Below, piece after piece: positions 11,187 to 24,525 of a stretch of DNA of 64,000 bases. Position 1 is the stretch's first letter, and every line of letters begins with the position of its first letter. The DNA is from Entoloma clypeatum (Eukaryota; Basidiomycota; Agaricomycetes; Agaricales; Entolomataceae). Under the pieces are notes generated by a model that was not told where the DNA came from, did no database searches, and saw nothing but the letters and a program-made list of their open reading frames with translations. The stretch covers positions 2,976,001 through 3,040,000 of the forward strand of contig OY751492.1 of assembly GCA_963565915.1 (NCBI GenBank), in the 5' to 3' direction. A program made the position numbers and the translations under genes.

Positions 11187-14100
11187 GTTGGAATGTCAGA
11201 GTAGGTATCCAACATTGGTTGTAGTACCATGCCATATCATCCTTGGCTTTTCCCAAAGCTGCCCATGCTTCTTCCACTGCCTCAATCTCCAACATTTGTT
11301 GGTTGAGATGGGACGGCTTCATGCGTTTAGCCTGGGCGTGGTCTTGGTGTCTGACGCACGACCTCAGGAATTGATAATGGCTGCCGACGTACTTCGGGGA
11401 CTGGTACAGATCGTCCCAATCCTTAAGCATGTCATCAGTGAATTGCTTCATATTGAAGTTAAGGGATCTGGAGGCTGACTTGCCACACTCAATATGGATT
11501 GAGGAAGCAAAGTCGTGCACTGCACAGTGCGGTTCGAAGCCATGGTCCGAGCAATCTGGGACATGGTGGAAGAACACTCTTGATTTCAGACCAGGTTCCT
11601 CAAACCAAGGGACCAGGTTGCTGATGATGGCAAGCGCAGATGCCTGCGCAGAGTGGAGGTCCGGGTCTGTGGCACGCCTAATGGCGTTGACAGAGTCGGT
11701 GAAGATGTGGATTTCTTCCAGTTGAGATAGACCCCCTAGTAAGTTGACCATGTTGGAGAACCCGTGTCCGATGGCTAAGGTTTCAGTGTCGTCAGAGACT
11801 GCGAGGCCGCCGGCCGCCCAGTCCTTGTTGATGGAGTATCCCATATGCCAGGTTTCCCATGCTGCAACAGCTTGGTGGCCCGACGTGAGGGAGGGAACAG
11901 CCGCGTCCGTGACTATGACCGCGGATTTCTTGGAACAGATATTGGCGTCAAACACCTTGTTAAGGGCGATGAGGCACAGTTTTCTTGCTTCGGCACGATC
12001 CTTCACAGTTTTACCGCGTATAAGGGTGATGTCGTGGATGATATGATCAGGGAAGCGGTCAAGGACGCGTTTGCCTGGAGCGTTGTAATTATTGAATGGG
12101 GACAAGGGGACTGTAACATTTGCACGGTAAGCTCAGATGTCGACGAGGGGGGATTTAAGGTTGTACATAAACTCGGGGGAGTACCAGGGTCGCTTGGAGG
12201 GATCTTCCTCGTCGCGTACCATGACGGTCATATGTCTTGGTGCAAGAGAATGCATGTGGACACAGTTTCTGCAGGATAGCTTCTTCAGGTGCAGATGCAC
12301 CGGAGGCAAGCTGGCAAGGGATTCGACCGCCCCTGTAGGGGTGGTGCGGAAGGCACCCAGGATCCACAGGGCTGCATGCCTCTGGACTCTGGAGATAGAC
12401 TTGATGACGCCTTTGTTACGGGCGCCGTCGAAGTTCCATAGATTGGCACCGTATAATGCGATCGGCAAAATGCATGATCGGTATAAGGTGCGCTTGTGTT
12501 TGGGGGAGAGGCCGCGAACAGAGTTCCCCAAGGATAATAAGGCTCCCGTAGCAGAAAAGGCCTTAGTGGCATACCGTTTCGCGTGCTCTGTGAAGAGGAG
12601 CTTGCGGTTGAAGAAGAAGCCCAGGTACCTCCAGAGGGTCTTGGGGACGAGGGGGGTGTCACCTGTGAAGGGCACATACCCAAGATCAACCGGGGGGTTC
12701 TCGTCACCATTTGTCCTGGAGAAATGGAACACCTCCAATTTGGTATGTTCAAGGGCCAGCCCTAGGGACGAGCTCAACTCAAACAGACACTTGTATGCTT
12801 TTTTTATTTTGGCAAGGTTTATCTTCCACGTGTCTGACTGAACTATGATGGTCCCGTCGTCGACGTAGGAGATGAGGATGGCCTGTGATTGTTCAGCATG
12901 AAACATGTATATCAGCGGGGCGAGGTAGATGGATGAGAGCACAGGGGAGAGGGCAGAGTTCTGGCCTACGCCGATATCCACAGAGAAGAGGTCTGAGAGG
13001 TCATCCTCCCAGGCATATTGGGTCTTTCTTCCTATCAGATAGTTAGAGAAGAAGTCCACGACGGTGTCGGGGAACCCCATCCTATCCAATACAAGTGTAA
13101 TAACCGAGTGGTTGAGAGAGAGAAAGTACTGTGCCAAATCGATGGCAACAACACTTGTCTTGAGTTTCCTTGCCCACCCCGCATGAATGAGGTGAGTGAG
13201 GAATTGGCCGGCATCTTCAGTGGAGTTCTGGCGAACCCCCCCAAATTGACCTGGATGCAGTAGACCGTGGCGGGCGAGTTCCCACTGTAGTCTGTTAACG
13301 ATAGCTTTCTCAAAGAGTTTGTCCAGGGTGTTTAAAAGCACGATGGGGCGGAACGCCTTGGGAACGTTGTATGCCGGCTTATTCGGTTTAGGAATAATGA
13401 CGGTAGTTGAGACCTTGAAGGCGTCGGGCCAGAACCCTGCCGAGAGGCAAGCGTTCAGGATCCAGACAAAGAGCTTCAAAATGTGCTCATGTGCGGTTAG
13501 GCACTTGAGATGAGACCATGTAAGATGATCGGGACCAGGGGCTGACCTGCCTGAGCAGCCGGCCAGGGCCTGGAGGACCTCTTGCGATGTGAATGGGACC
13601 CACGGCCTTTTGGGCTGGGGTTGTGGAGCACTGCGCAGCCTGTCGGGGTTGATGGGGCGTGCCTCAGCGGATTGGAAGGACTTGTGAAATGCCTCACAGG
13701 TCTCGGCAGTAGAGGAGCAGGTCTTGCCGTCAAAGATAACCGCCTCCGGGGAGGCGTTCTTTCTCGGTCCGACCCATGCAGTAAGGTCCCAAGGACACTT
13801 ATTTTTGTTGGAGACGTCGTCAATTTTTTTGTTGAAGAAGCTCCGTTTGGCTGTGCGAATGATTTTGTGCATAGCGCGCCAGTCCTGGTCTGTCTTACCC
13901 GAATTGGAGTAGGTGCGCCATCCGGCCTTGCAGTCCTTGTCCCACCAGCCCTTCGACCGGAACGAATCCCAGGGAGAGCTCGCGTGAGAGGTCCACTTGG
14001 CCAGGACACGTTCCTGTACCATTTGGGTAATACTAGTGAGGTCTTCTCTAGAGGCCGAGGCCAGGATAGGGATAGAGGCAAGGGATTCCGTAAGGGCAGA

Positions 14101-14387
14101 TAGGAAGAGGGTTTCCTCCTCCAAGTCCACCGTGATGCGGGGGTAGAGCCTCGCGTCCATGACGGGAGATCTGAGGTGGGTGACAATCGAGCGGTGATCT
14201 GACTCGTCTGGGCTACCGAGTTTAATGATTGAGTCTTTGTCCGTGTTAGGGGGAAAGACCAAGTCGATGATGGAGGGGGCATTGTTATTCTTAGGAAAGT
14301 GGGTGAACCCAGTCCTTTGATAAACAAGTCCGTGTGAGAACGCAAAGTCTGCAAGCAGAGAAGCATTATGGTTGTGGCGCGACACTC
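11187..14387 (-). mobile_element. 5'-truncated LINE: endonuclease end, RT and RNase H
   Basis: One minus-strand pol reading runs from 14387. It starts in the last part of the APE-type endonuclease (DESDHRSIVTHL), then gives a reverse transcriptase with FRPIVLLNTLDKLFEKAIVNRL, the catalytic AIDLAQYF box and the SYVDDG box (near 12860). An in-frame TGA at 12133-12135 interrupts the frame. The same frame then continues into an RNase H domain with VTDAA, HIFTDSVNA and HHVPDCSDH. Homology ends at about 11190 against the gypsy fragment. The N-terminal endonuclease is missing, as is usual for 5'-truncated LINE insertions, but I see no poly(A) tail or target duplication. The element is not able to move by itself. 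Confidence 0.85.
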
Positions 14388-14533
14388 CAATGACTCAGAA
14401 TGCTGCGCATCACAGCCTTGTTACTGTGTACCAGTGATATTCCATAGGGTTCTATCACCTTCTAGCCAACAGTGTTACTTGCTCATTATTGGTCTGTGCA
14501 CACTCTCATAGGTATAAATACTGCATGTAAGTA

Positions 14534-15236
14534 CTGTACCATTTCGTTCAATTCGGCAGGCCCTGTGATGCGTGACGGCCCTGCCGAAATTTTGGTTTCG
14601 GCAGCCCGCTGAGTTCACCGTGACAACCTTTTTTGTCAGCAGGTTACCCCAGATTTTCAAGAGGTAACTATCCACATGTTGAGGTACGAAATCTAAATAT
14701 GAAATAGGTACTGAGGTACATAGATGTAGGCTAAAAGTTTATTCTACTTGGTAGCAACCTTTCGTTGCATTACGCTGTTGTCCTCAGCATTATTCCAAGT
14801 GCAATGATGGAAGATAATCAGCTGCCGATAATCCCTCCTGAACTCAAGAAGAGAATCTTACCAGAGCGAGACATGTCCATCTTGGACTTTTTAGATGACA
14901 AAGACGATTGGAAGGACGATAGCATCCACCTTATCAATGGTTGAGCGGTCGAAATGCGGCAGTGCATCCCTATTTGGCTTCGGTGACATCGGACTTCGAG
15001 CTTCAAGTGCCAATTTGTAAATACTTCTCTCTTGAAGTTACTACCCACAGAAGCTGAAATACATTAAAATACACTACGGAGAATTTTTTCGCGATTTTTA
15101 AATCATTTTTCAACCTTTTTTTTGACTTTCCAAAACAGTTTCGGCACCCAGCTAAAATCGCCGTGACGATCGTGACATTTCAGCGATTCGAAAAGCACCG
15201 TGATGCGTGACTGCCGAATTGAACGAAATGGTACAG
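14534..15236. mobile_element. MITE 1, 703 bp, TA target duplication
   Basis: The terminal inverted repeats begin ctgtaccatttcgttcaatt and match over 26 bp at both ends. TA dinucleotides flank it (14532-14533 and 15237-15238). Units 1 and 3 show the empty site gtaagTAgtgtagc with a single TA. Subterminal gtgatgcgtgac words occur near both ends. There is no transposase inside, so this is a non-autonomous relative of a TA-targeting (Tc1/mariner-like) transposon. Confidence 0.9.
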
Positions 15237-15770
15237 TAGTGTAGCATAATAGGCTTTACAAGTTCTACAACTTCCATTATCGCCCACTCTTCTAACAATC
15301 TCAACCTCTACACTTCAATGTGAGTATCATTAACCAGGCTTTCTCTGCATCTGCAAGGCATGCTGTTCAATAAAAGGTTTTGGAAAAAATCAGGGATAAG
15401 GTCTGCCTAAGTGTCTCATGGAGTCTTGAGATCTCGACTCAACCCGACTCAACCAGAATATTATAGTGGTCTTCTGCCAACCAGTGCCCTTGATGGCACC
15501 TCGACACATGAGGTTCAGAGAACTGTTCAAACATATTGAAGGCCTAGGATGGACCGGGTAGATACACCTGACTTTGTTGTTGCATTTTCCTCAAGCTAAC
15601 ATACCAATGGTATTTGGACACGAAACAGGTTTTATATCATTTTATTTGATTTCATCGATCTTGTTGATGTATCATCTCAACGCCAGTTTTTTTTTTCATT
15701 GGTGACCACATCATGGAGAGACACATCCTGACATTGATAGAATTTTTAATGATATATCCTACCGAGAAAA

Positions 15771-18311
15771 CTACCCCATAATGCTGACTTCAAGGACAGA
15801 AGCAAGCCTTGGATTCACCATTTCCACATCCACATGAACCACAGAATATTCGGGGTGAACAACCTTATTGCCAGATCGCAGTGCTTTCACGAGTTCAGGT
15901 TCGACGTGTTCCGATGGCTGCTTTTTGTCTATCCAGACAAAAGTCGATTGAACGCTGTACCCAGCTGATTTGATCGGCTCGATCCACGTCGGCCACAACC
16001 TAGTGTGGAATTCCTTATCTGATTGTTTATGGTTGTGGGATAGCGTGAATTGGATAGGGAACATGGTGGCTTGCTTGGAGGCGCGATCCAACAGCAGTAT
16101 GACACCATCGACGGCCATGAAATTGTAGGCAGTGGGAATATAGAGGCGGGTCCCGTGATCACTGGAGAGAAACTCGGCGAAGTTTGGATGCGTCGCGAAA
16201 ATCGTAGTAGACATTCGGCCAAGCTTTGGGTGGACAACCTTTAGACCATTGATACCAATGTTGCTAAGGCAAATTTGCTCGGCCAAGAAGCCTCGAACAA
16301 CAGGATTGGTGGATTGTGAAACCGATATGTACCACGAATCTTCCAGGAATGGAGCGTTGTCGTATGTTCGCAATATTGAGACCATGGATTCAAAGGCAGT
16401 TCCGCATGTAAACCTTCCAACTCTATTTTCGTCGACGTAAAAGTATCGCAAATCATACAAGCTTCGGTCATCAATTTGAACTTGATCACCCTGGACGCAT
16501 GCCTTCATGATTGTGAAATACCTAGCCCGAAAAAATTGATTTAGATGGAAAGGGAAATAGCAGGATGTATGACCTTTCTTTCCTGAACGAAGACAGGGAT
16601 GCGATTTTGGTTCTAAAGAATGTCTCGACATCCAAGGCGACCTTACGCAGATCGGAAGTATTCCTGAATTCGAGTTCGACGAAGTTGGTGAAGTTGAAAA
16701 GGCAGCGTAGCAGAAGCGGAATGCAACCAGTGAGATATTCAACATGTTGTCGTTGTTCAGCCGACAACAGGGAAATTCGATCGCCATGGTGAGTAAACCA
16801 CTGATCAGTTTCGTCCTATGGGGCATAAGTGGTGCATGGAACAACGTGAGCTATCAGCCTACCTTGCTCATCCCTCCAAATATTCGGAAAACCGAAATTC
16901 CACTTTGTTTCCTATCAGCTTCTCGATTGGATGTTTCGTTGGCTGAAGCGCTGAATACATAACGATGGTTGAACCTCAAGGCGTCAAGCCAGTTTGACGC
17001 CTGGACCTTTTTGGCTGTGCGGCTGTCATTCTCAGCGATCTCCAGAGCGTTCACTTGGTCAACGATGATGTAGAGATCTGAAAGGCTAGACATCAACTCA
17101 ATCAACTCCTCGATGTCGTGAGGATTTTTTATGGTTTCGAGAATAGCCGAGTTGTAGAACGCGAAGTTTAATGCCCCCCACATCGCCTTTGCCGGCTCCA
17201 GTTGGAGAGTGGAGCAATCAGGAATATAGAAGACGCGTTTCCCTTCACGAACAAGGTGGTACACAAGCGCAGCAAGGAGATGCGATTTCCCTGAACCAGA
17301 CGTCCCATACAGGTATAGGCTTTCGCGTGCATCGAGAAAATTCTCATTCTCGACACGCTTTTGCAATTGGCGAAATTGAGACCTCCCCATATATTCAAAG
17401 CAGTTGATGCTGTTGATTTTCGTCCTCTCGAAGCGTGGGGATGGCATTGGGAACAACGAAGGGAAAGGGAGCGTTGTGAATGTCGAAGGGTTGGACAAGT
17501 CTAGATCATCCGGCATGGCTTTGATCGCCTCATGAATTGCGACACAACGGGCCTGTACGTCGGACACACTCCCCACTCTGTTCTGTGTTTCCGATATCTC
17601 CCCTACATCCAGCCGACAGTGAATTAGAAGGTTCGTTATAGGCGGAGGCAGGCTTTACTCGCCTATCTGCTGACGCTTCGCTGACTGACCATCCTCTTCT
17701 GTGGGCGGGCGTGAGCGTTTCCGAGAGGCTAAGAAAAGGCACCAGAATATTAATATGTTATCGAGGGGACATCATTGGGTGAGCAGAAGAGACAGAGATA
17801 TGCAGAGCATATAGTCGTGTGTTATGGGGATAGGAGGGGGGACAACCAAAACAAAAATCTATCAGCAGTGTACAGCCATGGAAAAGCACCGTCACTCACC
17901 AATACATACAACAATATGTAAATGATCGAGGGAAGGTTGGGTTGGAAAAATATAGTCAACGGGACAAGCAGAGCGTAATTTCTCAGCCAGTTGTTCATCG
18001 CCGCGGACAGACGCAAGGTCGTCCAGCTTCACATCGATGGGATTCGTATCTTTGGGCTAAAAGGGCAGGGAAGTAAGCCATATTGTCTGACATTGCGAAT
18101 CTTCGATATCACGCACCTTCCAGAGTACTAGGATATGGGCACCAACGCCAGCTAATGAATCATCTTTTCGTTTCTCTTGGATTTTCTCCTTCAGGTTGCC
18201 TATCACGAACTTGGGATTACGCCACGATGCCCCTTCAACACCAATCGGAAACGCCTCTGTTTCGCCTTCGATAACGCAAAAAAGCAGAAGATCGTCATCA
18301 CCAAGATCCAT
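15771..18311 (-). CDS. Crinkler-type NTPase-nuclease, copy B (six exons)
   Basis: Every exon and splice site of copy A is present at an offset of 8730 (18311-18117, 18056-17900, 17728-17659, 17577-16863, 16815-16574, 16521-15771), giving 709 residues. The NTPase P-loop, Walker B and nuclease motifs are unchanged. The one clear difference lies in exon 1: between about 18196 and 18303 roughly 31 of 108 bases differ from copy A, changing about 17 of 43 residues without any gap or stop. MITE 2 starts 240 bp upstream of the start codon, beyond the TATA box at 18493-18500, so transcription could be affected. Confidence 0.85.
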
Positions 18312-18492
18312 AGCGGCCTCCGCTTGGTCAGATGTGGACAACAGAAAGAGTGCGCCGCTTGCTGTGGAGTGCGGGGAAAGGGTGTTGGCGTCCTTGACTG
18401 CGAGGTCTGGAGGCTGTGTTGGGTTTGCTGATATCGACTGGGACGAACAATGTTTGTGTGCGTCAGCTGGCCTGTGCGCAGTGTTTGGCTTG

Positions 18493-18500
18493 CTTATATA
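18493..18500 (-). promoter_or_regulatory. TATA box of CRN copy B
   Basis: TATATAAG on the minus strand, identical in place and context to the box of copy A. MITE 2 lies about 50 bp further upstream. Confidence 0.55.
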
Positions 18501-18551
18501 ATGAAGAATGATATTTCTCATTGTTTCCCAGGCTCCTAAAACCATCCCCTA

Positions 18552-19219
18552 CTATCGTTAACCCAGTGATGCATCACTCAAAATTTACCCACGTAGTGAT
18601 GCATCACCCACTGATTGACCTCCCCCAGCACCACAATCCACATCGGGGCCTTGGGATGTCAAGATCAAGCATTGTTACACATGGTAGAATAGTTGAGACC
18701 ATTATATTTCTGTACTCCAGGTTGAGGGCTTGTTCTGTGGCTCAAAAAGTGCTCTGAAAAAGCATATTTCACACTGTTTGTGCTCAGAAATAAGAAGAAA
18801 TTGCTGATCCTTCGAGCACAACCCTGTCCAATTGTATTACAAGTGAAATATACATTTGTAGAGGCATAGACACGAGACGCAACCATAAAAAGGTGAGGTG
18901 TGACAATCGGGCAGCGGAGACAATGCAGTTTAGAGTTTAAACTCAGGATCCATGTGCGAGCGCGTGATGCATGTCCCCCTGCCGAAGCGGCATGTTTGTG
19001 ACTCAATCGTGACAGGTGATGCATCTCCCCGTAAGTTCGAACCCTTCAAGATTCCATCTCTAGCACTTGTTCTCCTCCACATCCCCTCAAGATTGTTACT
19101 ACGGTCTTGAAGCAGAGATGACAGGCTTTCGAATGGTGCAGGAATTATAGAATTTGGATATGTCTACGTAAAGCTAGAGGCCCATCTATAAAAGTGATGC
19201 ATAACTGGGTTAACGATAG
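18552..19219. mobile_element. MITE 2, 668 bp, TA target duplication
   Basis: The ends are inverted repeats starting ctatcgttaacccagt and match for about 27 bp with one mismatch. TA flanks both sides (18550-18551, 19220-19221). The junction of units 1 and 2 at 9821 shows the empty site ccccTAgtagggc. gtgatgcat words recur near both ends. It encodes nothing recognisable. Its ends differ from those of MITE 1, so it belongs to another family. Confidence 0.9.
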
Positions 19220-19389
19220 TAGTAGGGCAAAACCACATCTATTAATATAATAAACTATGTGTAGAGAGACCAAACAAATAGAAGATGGTGGGTGGTTAAG
19301 CTACAGTTGAGGACAGTCAAAAACAACAAAAAAATTGAACGATTTTTTTCACCTCCATGCACGGAATTGAAAGTGACTGTGAGATGCTG

Positions 19390-19770
19390 CTAATCCATTG
19401 TGTTCCAGAGAGATTTCCACAAGCAGATCTGCAACAGTTGGAGATATTGCTCCAGTCCTTGATTCATGTGCTCCCTCTGTCTGTCAGACTGCAGATGGTA
19501 AGTGGTTGTTGCAGCAACCTGGATGCCCAGCAGCCTGTAAAGTTCATGCGTGAACTTGGCAATGAACTGGGCTTTGTGATTGGAGACAATGGCTTCCGGT
19601 AGACTGTGCAGCTTCCATACCTGCCAAACATACAACTTTGCCAAGCTGAGAGTGGGGAGAGTAGAGTTCATCAGAATGAAGTGTCCCCTTTTTTCAACTG
19701 AGTCCACCACAACCATGATTGCATCATACCCATGGGCTTCTGCCAGGTAATTCAGTAATGAAGTCAACAC
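19390..19770 (-). pseudogene. Gypsy integrase core remnant, unit 3 copy
   Basis: Identical reading to 161-541, including the Asp to Asn change at the second catalytic position. It is a duplicate by array expansion, not an independent insertion. Confidence 0.78.
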
Positions 19771-22700
19771 TGGTTACAACTTACTGGCCATCATTCTGTT
19801 GGGACTGGTAGCAGATGGAGTTGGCTGGGGTGCAGGACATCAGCAAATCCAGATTTTGGTGGTAGCAAATAGTAGCAAATGGTAGCAAACATCACCAAAT
19901 TTGTAGTGCCTGATAGTGTCCCATAGTATGGTAGACAATTGTAGTGCCCTGTAGCATAGTAGTTGAGTATTAATGTAGCATGGTAGAGGGCTGTAGCAAC
20001 ATATAGCAATGTAACACCTTGTAGCATGGTAGTTGGCATCAGCAAAATGGGTCTCCACTTTATGTTACATACTTGAAGCTACTTGAAGATTTTTTTGCCT
20101 TTGAGCTACTTGGGGAATTCAGCATCAAGTGGTCAAAGTTGATTCAAGTAGGTCATTCAAATAAAAGTAGCATTCATAGTAACATATATATATCATTTAG
20201 TGTCAAAGGGGCCATCCTTTGCATCAGTCCCATGTCACAGCTGACACATCTCTTGGGACCCCTTGCCCCCCTTCTAAACTGAGGGACAGCCATTGGATAT
20301 GAGGGATGGCCGTTGGGCACGAGGGGCAGCCTGGGGCGTGAGAGGCAGTCATGGGACATGAGGCTCACAGTTTGTCTTTGCATCTCATGCATGCAGGTCT
20401 GTTAATGATGTTATTGTCTTCACATGGTGGTGGGGCTTACCGTCTGCCGAGCCACCAAGGCATGCACCCAGCCGCCGCGCAACACGCAGGAGGGGGTGTG
20501 TCGGAGTTCGAACTGACTTAGACAACTTCATGATGACACACAGGCCTTCAGCAATTTTCTATCAAATCATGTGAGTTCATGTTGAACTTTCGTGTCTCTT
20601 CTCTTTTCTCCCTCACTCTCTCCTCACAACACCGCCAAACATGGCATGCGCCTTGGTGAGCCCTGCACATGTATCACCACATACAAAAGAACTACAATTG
20701 CAAGTCAATTATTTGACTATAATTGCAATAAATACTCACACAACAGTCGGCTTGATTATTCAATTGCCTATAAATCTGTTTATGGAATATGATTTCAGGG
20801 GGAGATCTTCCAATCTCTGATAAACCCTAAATCAGTATAATCCATATGTTGCCCGAGCCGCAATTATACTTTGCAATGCTCAGATATTATGGGATATCTT
20901 TGAGCAATCTAAACATTCTCTATGACACTTAGTGTTTGAAAGTCCGGTCCGGTCTCGTTTTTGACCCCTGAAAAGGGAGGACCAAGGACCAGACCAGTCT
21001 CAATTGTGGACGGATGAGGCCAAAAACCGAACCAGACCGGTGAGAGACCAGTCTGACCAATCTGTTTATTGAGGTCTCATGAGACTGGACTGGTTTAAAC
21101 CAGTCCAGACTGGTAGTAACTATAGTACATACATCGTGTAGTTACCTGTACGGCATGTGCGTGCCTATCTAAGTGCGGTGTGCTACACGTGCATCATGTT
21201 CCTACCCTGTCCCCCAGTCTCCCACGTGAAGGGCGGCCATTGGGCACGGGCTGTTGGGCATTAGAGGGGGCCGTTGGGCATCAGTCGATGCCGTTGGGTG
21301 CTCAAGGGGACTGTTGTGCACGAGGGGCAACCGGTTCGGGGGGAAAGTGGCTGGGTGGAGTGAAGGTGGGGGATACTGTAAAAGAGTGTGGGAACATTTG
21401 GCTGCCTGTCAAGTTATGTATGGTTTGACTTTTGGCAATTGCCAAGAGTGCTTGGCATCAATGCCAAGCGATGCGCGTTGTTGAAACTCGCGCTGTCAAT
21501 GCCCAATCTATGGCACTACACATCCTAAAAATAGTTCAAAACCTATGTAGAGAGACTTGGAAGCTAATAGTAAGGATATAAAGAGTCAGATACATAAGCT
21601 ATGTAGGTAGAGAGTCTGTACTCCAAAATGATACATCAAAACACACTGTAAATCGTGATCAACAGTGCATCATGGTTCTCCCAAACACAAAAACAAGTAT
21701 TTTCTCACTTTCTCCTTTCCACAACCACTGTGTACTACATGTAATATTTATTTACTATTGAACCATTGTATATGAACCTATTGAGACCATCCAAATAAAT
21801 GTCAAGGACTCAATAAGGTGAATATGAGCAAAATTTGTCCAAAACTCTTATTTCAGCTTTGGATTCTCCACATTCAGGAGATCTTATCACATATTTGTTT
21901 TTCAAATTTGGTTCATTCCTTGGGGACATATAACACTTTCACTGAAATCTGCACATTTCATTATTTCTATCTTATCTAGACATCCAAAAATAATATAAGG
22001 TGTTTCAGAAGGTGAATACATATCTATTGATGAGTTCTATCGCTTCCAACTATTATTAGATCTTGAGGAAGGCACTGCGCGTGCCTGCGCGATGGATTTT
22101 GCGCATTGTTTACTATTATTTGGTTATGAGCATCGCACCTCTATAACTTACATTCCGTGGCCTAATTTGATGCAATAAATACATATTTGATGATACAGAA
22201 TGCTCCTACTTAATTGATATAGTAGATGACTTTACTTGTTTCTGTGTAGATATAATAACCAGATGTGCGATGTTTTTTGAGTTTGTTTACATGTATTTGA
22301 CACATTTGATGCACACGTCATGCATGCATTTTTTTATTTTTATTTTTTAAAACCTCAATTTATATACCGGCGCCTGATCGCAGTCCAGTCTGTACTAGGT
22401 ACAAGGGGTAGCCACTACTGCTAAACAGGGACTGCGGTATGAGTAGCATGGTAGAGTAAGGCCCTCTGGGGACGGCCTATGTGTGTATCCGATAAGTTAG
22501 GATAGAGATGGACACTGAAACGTCCGTGAAAGGATATTGAAACAGCGTATTGTAGGTGATGTATTGTATGTAGAAAGTGAAACGAAACGAAAACCAGAAA
22601 GAGAGACATACGGGGGTGCTGGCCCATTCCTTATACGTGAAAGAAAGAAGGAGATTTCAGACGGAGGGGGACAAGAACGTTTGCCACATAATCGTTGGAA

Positions 22701-22980
22701 TCCCATCGACGGCCCATCAGATCAGCGGGAGCGTGACCTTGGACAGGCCGTCATGTGCGCATCATCCAACGTCGAAATGACGCATCCACTCATTGCTGAC
22801 CTTGCAATGAGGGGCACACATGCTGAAAAGGTTAAAATATATTTATAGATTTTATTGAAAGCCTGTCTACATGTGATCGAGGCACACGCACATGCCATTT
22901 GATAAAATGTATTTTTCTTTTGCCTATCTTGGAAGTGGAAAAGTCGGGATGTAGAGTCAGTGTGAGCCACAAATTCAAAT

Positions 22981-23064
22981 GGTCTGGTGGCTCAGTTGGT
23001 TGAGTTGTCAAAATAATTTTCTGTACTATAGAGGTCTTGAGTTCAAGTCCTGCAAGTGGCACAT
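22981..23064 (+). mobile_element. tRNA-derived SINE head, unit 3 copy
   Basis: The same A box (22988-22999) and B box (23039-23050) as at 4529-4612. It was duplicated together with the unit. Confidence 0.58.
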
Positions 23065-24525
23065 ATTTTGCACGTCTCTTTCCTCGTGTCGTCCTGTCCA
23101 AAACACTGGTTTAAACCAGTTCAGAACCGGTCTTTGGCCGGTCTTTCAAATCCCAAATTCAGAGGGAAAGGAGGACTAGTCGTGATCCGAAACCTTAAAA
23201 ACCGAGACCGCGGTCTGGTCTCAAACCGGTCTTTTCGGGTCCGGTTTGGGTCTGGTTTCCAGTCTTCAAGACTGGACATCCAAACACTAATGACGCTAAA
23301 CTGGACTCTACTCTGGAATAGAGAATAAACTACCACAGTGGATTTGAACCTGAACAGTTCATCCACACCCTGAGTCTGGAGTACTACACTCGACTCAGAT
23401 GATATTATCTATAAGTGCGCCTTTGTGCTGCCATGATAATATTACATACTCAAGATTGATGGCATGTCTGCCTCATCAATGGTTGTTAGCAGTCTTCAAC
23501 ACAACTTCCAGAGTATTAATAAGCTATACCAAGCTTATATCATGCCATGCATGATCCCATCAATTGGTTTAAATGACTATTTGAACAATATAGATAAAGT
23601 CTAACAAACTCTTCTCTTTATCTTAAATGAGTTGCATCTACCTGACTTATTGATGGCCTGCTTGCCGATCTATACATTGTAATATCAAAATGTCAACCAT
23701 TGATCCAGTCCGGAATGACAATAAACTAACACATGGTTTGCTGATGCAATCAGACTAAACATGTGACTCAGCATGGTCTGTGCAAGATAGGCAAAGCCTT
23801 AAATACACTCCTCAAATTGAGTTTTAGAGCAGGCATCCAATGGCATTCTTTGTCTACTTCTCCACCGCCTTCTACACCCACTTTGCACATGCAGACCATC
23901 TGGCGCATATTGCCTCGACCATCACCACCACTACTGCAGCCTCTGCCGCTGCTTCTTCATCGCTCTCTGACAGTAACACTGCTACGACCGCCGATGATAA
24001 GACATTGAAGAAGAACTAAAGTAGATAGTGGTAGAAGTAAATAATAATTACTTCAAACTCCTCTTTGAGAACAACTCAAGAGTGCTTGACATGTTGCATG
24101 CTATACACACAAGTTGCCTCTGAGTTTGGTGAAGTCCAGAGTTTGCTGAGCTTGCTCGCAATTACTGACAACACCTATGATGCTCTCAAAACAGTAGCTG
24201 CTTCAAGTGCTACACTGGCTGCTCCTAGCGCCATCATGGTTGCATGTTTATCGCACCATTCTCTCTCTCAAAAGGAACTTTTGATCCTTTTGATGATTCC
24301 TTTGATCTCAGACTCTGTTTCTGATGTGAACATATCCATCTAAGATTAATTGGATATCACGGTCTCTGATTTAGATCTTAAATGACAGTGTATGCTTGTA
24401 CAACACAGCTAAGACACCCATTTAGTCTGGAGCAAATGAAGTCTCAACTATCATCTATAAGTAAAGATTTGAATATCTTCTTAGAACAAGTATTTGATCC
24501 TTACAGGATCACACTTGTGGGGGTG

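Larger units (their letters stand above)
14388..18551. repeat. Tandem unit 2, tail (unit positions 6363-9821)
   Basis: Homology to unit 1 resumes at 14388, which equals unit position 6363, and runs to the end of the unit. The offset is 8025 before MITE 1 and 8730 after it, so the 703-bp element plus its TA duplication explains the whole shift. Positions 203-6362 of the unit are absent here and are replaced by 4356 bp of gypsy and LINE sequence. Confidence 0.93.
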
